A program made the translations under genes and the position numbers. The notes beneath the pieces are model-generated. The model saw only the letters and a program-made list of their open reading frames with translations. It made no database searches and had not been told where the DNA came from. 16,334 nucleotides of DNA from JBGTCD01 sp041749015 (GTDB lineage: Bacteria > Bacteroidota > Bacteroidia > Cytophagales > Cyclobacteriaceae): the NCBI GenBank assembly GCA_041749015.1, contig JBGTCD010000106.1, forward strand, positions 1 through 16,334. Direction: 5' to 3'. Shown in pieces: positions 14,616 through 16,334 of the stretch; position 1 is the first letter of the stretch, and every line of letters starts with the position of its first letter.

Positions 14616-15529
14616 GAGGTGGTAAGGTTTTGAAAAATCTCTTCAAGGCCGGTTTCCTCCTGACGGAGTTCCAACAAGTTCCATTCTTTTTCTTTGGCAA
14701 GTTGATAGAGCGCTCCTCTGAGTTCCTTACCTGATGTCGTAACCAGGGTAAACCGCGTATAATTGCTATCGGCAGCCTCACAACTAATTACTCCAGGTAA
14801 ATTTTCGATAAGGTGATGGTCTACTGGTTCTTCAAAAGCTACAATTATTTTTTGGGAGGCCGAATATTTCTTAATATCCTCCATGGTTTGGTTGGCGACA
14901 ATTTTGCCCTTATTGATGACAATTACTCTATGACAAAGTGCCTGAACCTCCTGCATGATATGGGTGCTAAAAAGTACCGTTTTTTTTGCGCTGATGGTTT
15001 TGATCAAATGTCTTATTTCAATGATCTGGTTTGGATCAAAACCAGAAGTTGGTTCGTCCAGGATCAAAACCTCAGGATCATGAATCAGTGCCTGGGCCAG
15101 CCCCACCCGCTGCCTGTACCCTTTGGAAAGCGCCCCAATAACCTTGTGCTGCTCAGCGCGCAAACCACAAATATCCAGCATTTTTTCTACCCGTTCCCTT
15201 AAATGACTGCCTTTCAATCCATGAAGACTCCCGATGAAATTAAGATATTCCTTCACATACATATCGGTGTAAAGGGGATTTTGCTCAGGAAGATATCCGA
15301 TATGCCGTTTTACCGCCGCAGCATTATTTCTGACATCATGGCCACACACGGTGATATTGCCATCAGATGGAGGCAGGTAGGTAGTGATCATTTTCATGGT
15401 TGTGGATTTACCGGCACCATTGGGCCCAAGAAAACCAACAATCTCACCAGCCCCCACTTCGAAGGATATATCATCTACGGCACGTTGTTTGCCAAAAGCT
15501 TTGGTGAGCTGTTCAACCTTTATCGACAT
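14612..15529 (-). CDS. gldA: GldA, ATPase of the gliding-associated ABC transporter
   Basis: Cytoplasmic ATPase that powers the GldF/GldG complex. 305 residues from the ATG at 15529; a TTG at 15538 would add only three residues and is less likely. Walker A GPNGAGKST (35-43), Q-loop PEQNPLYTDM (Gln83), signature LSKGYRQR (134-141), Walker B VLILDEP with Asp158 and Glu159, and H-loop His190 (STHIMQEV) are all intact. The LSKGYRQR signature is typical of the drug/Gld-type exporters. The C-terminal 90 residues form the usual extra domain ending EETGLEEIFQNLTTS. It is the first gene of the gldA-gldF-gldG-DUF4340 operon. A good -7 promoter box lies directly before its start, leaving almost no leader. 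Confidence 0.94.
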   Translation of the reverse strand: MSIKVEQLTKAFGKQRAVDDISFEVGAGEIVGFLGPNGAGKSTTMKMITTYLPPSDGNITVCGHDVRNNAAAVKRHIGYLPEQNPLYTDMYVKEYLNFIGSLHGLKGSHLRERVEKMLDICGLRAEQHKVIGALSKGYRQRVGLAQALIHDPEVLILDEPTSGFDPNQIIEIRHLIKTISAKKTVLFSTHIMQEVQALCHRVIVINKGKIVANQTMEDIKKYSASQKIIVAFEEPVDHHLIENLPGVISCEAADSNYTRFTLVTTSGKELRGALYQLAKEKEWNLLELRQEETGLEEIFQNLTTS

Positions 15530-15535
15530 AGCATG

Positions 15536-15567
15536 CAAAAGTATAAAGATGTTATCATCCGTCCCAA
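15536..15567 (-). promoter_or_regulatory. Candidate Bacteroidota promoter for the gldA operon
   Basis: On the minus strand TACTTTTG (15543 to 15536) matches the -7 box TAnnTTTG fully. TTG at 15567-15565 lies 21 bases upstream as a partial -33 box. The box ends six bases before the gldA ATG, so transcription would begin at or next to the start codon. Confidence 0.5.
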
Positions 15568-15644
15568 TAAATAATCGGAGAAAGGTTGGAACAGAGGATG
15601 GCGCAACTTCGTTGAATCGGGAATGGATTGGTGGGTGTTTTTTG

Positions 15645-15652
15645 TAAATTTG
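15645..15652 (+). promoter_or_regulatory. Candidate -7 box for the DUF4369 gene
   Basis: TAAATTTG matches the Bacteroidota -7 consensus TAnnTTTG and is followed by GC. It lies 25 bases before the ATG at 15678. No convincing -33 TTTG is seen at the normal distance; the nearest TTG (15628-15630) is only 14 bases away. Confidence 0.45.
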
Positions 15653-15677
15653 CAGAAATTGATTTTTAGAAACTGAT

Positions 15678-16334
15678 ATGAAGTTTATTTATTTATTTCT
15701 TTTGCTCTCGACAGCCTTGGGTATCCATGCACAGGAAGGGTACCGGCTTGATTTCAATATAGAAGGCCTAAAAGACACTACGGTATATCTGGGCCATTAT
15801 TATGGAGAAAGCACCTTTGTAAAAGATACGGCCCGGGTAGATCAGCAGGGTAATTTTAGATTTAGTAAATCCAGGAAGCTGGAACCGGGTTTTTATTTTC
15901 TGGTGCTCAACCGTAACAGGCTCTTTGATTTTCTAATCGGTGAAAACCAGTCTATTTCCTTCAAAACCAAAAAAGATGATTACATCCCAAGTCTGGAAAT
16001 AAAAGGCGACCTAAACAATACCCTATATCTACGGAATCTGCTTTTTAATGCTGAAATGAATAAGGCTGCACAGCCCTGGATTGTGGCAATAAATGATTCT
16101 ACCTCCAGTGAAGTGGCAAGAACCAATGCCCGGGAAGAGCTTAATAAAATAAATGAAAAAGTGATGGCTTTTCAAAATGAGATCATCAGTCAGCACCCTG
16201 ATCTCATGATTTCCAAAGTGCTTAAAGCCAACCAAACCTTAAAGGTACCGGATCCGCCCATTCTCGAAAATGGCCGCCCTGACTCCACTTTTGCATACCA
16301 CTACTACCGGGAGCATTTCTGGGATCACCTGGAC
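15678..16334 (+). CDS. Exported DUF4369-type (thioredoxin-associated) protein, 3' end outside window
   Basis: 219 codons are visible with no stop before the window edge. The start MKFIYLFLLLSTALGIHAQE is a clear signal peptide with an AxA-type signal-peptidase-I site and no lipobox Cys. Residues about 22-110 fit DUF4369: a short beta strand with LDFNIEGLKDTTVYLGHYYG, then a DTARVDQQGNFRF turn and PGFYFLVLNRNRLFDFLIGE. The following charged helical region (NAEMNKAAQPWIVAIND onward) resembles the DUF5106 linker that commonly precedes a thioredoxin-like domain in Bacteroidota. That C-terminal domain, if present, is off the window, so redox activity is inferred only from family architecture. The gene is divergent from gldA and has its own candidate -7 box. 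Confidence 0.82.
   Translation, partial: MKFIYLFLLLSTALGIHAQEGYRLDFNIEGLKDTTVYLGHYYGESTFVKDTARVDQQGNFRFSKSRKLEPGFYFLVLNRNRLFDFLIGENQSISFKTKKDDYIPSLEIKGDLNNTLYLRNLLFNAEMNKAAQPWIVAINDSTSSEVARTNAREELNKINEKVMAFQNEIISQHPDLMISKVLKANQTLKVPDPPILENGRPDSTFAYHYYREHFWDHLD

Noticed and set aside
11269..15529. Reading the gld genes as proof that the organism glides
   Set aside because: GldA, GldF and GldG homologues occur in non-gliding Bacteroidota, and the core gliding/type IX genes are not in this window.
14813..15574. Plus-strand open frames of 123-129 codons opposite gldA
   Set aside because: Antisense to intact GldA motifs, low-complexity residue use and no start signal.
1..16334. CRISPR arrays, tRNA or rRNA genes, insertion sequences, prophage or toxin-antitoxin genes
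   Set aside because: No regularly spaced repeats, RNA-gene sequences, transposases or terminal inverted repeats were seen on reading through the window.

Overview
The window looks like ordinary chromosome from a member of the Bacteroidota, most likely a marine or soil Cytophagales-type bacterium. The reasons are the gldA-gldF-gldG genes, the DUF4290-murA pair, DUF3109, DUF4340 and DUF4369 proteins, weak Shine-Dalgarno sequences, and promoter-like boxes of the Bacteroidota type (TAnnTTTG). The genus cannot be fixed from sequence reading alone. No rRNA, tRNA, CRISPR array, transposase or phage gene was seen.

Layout. Left end, plus strand (2-2275): the C-terminal half of accB, then accC (the biotin carrier and biotin carboxylase of acetyl-CoA carboxylase), then an exported beta-barrel-like protein whose start overlaps the end of accC. 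Minus strand (2296-3811): a two-gene unit made of a divergent protein resembling the three-Cys-motif partner (TcmP) family and a DUF3109 cysteine-cluster protein. In front of the TcmP-like gene lies a 36-codon reading frame that would become its N-terminus if an 8-A run were one base shorter. Plus strand (3890-9039): a tight operon of a UvrD/PcrA-type helicase, DUF4290, murA and a small mechanosensitive channel, closed by a strong intrinsic terminator. A single amidohydrolase-2 gene follows (9144-9956).

The right half is mostly on the minus strand: gldA, gldF, gldG and a DUF4340 gene overlap or nearly touch (transcribed from 15529 to 11269), followed after a 165-base gap by dnaN (sliding clamp). 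The gap holds a weak terminator and a perfect 16-base palindrome. At the right edge a DUF4369-type exported protein begins divergently from gldA and runs off the window.

How the genes fit together: most are housekeeping genes (fatty-acid precursor synthesis, DNA repair, peptidoglycan synthesis, osmotic protection, replication). The parts most worth a second look are the TcmP-like/DUF3109 pair with its possible frameshift, the four-component GldA-GldF-GldG-DUF4340 ABC system, and the MurA enzyme with Asp in place of the fosfomycin-target Cys. I saw no clear evidence of a wholly new defence or mobile system.
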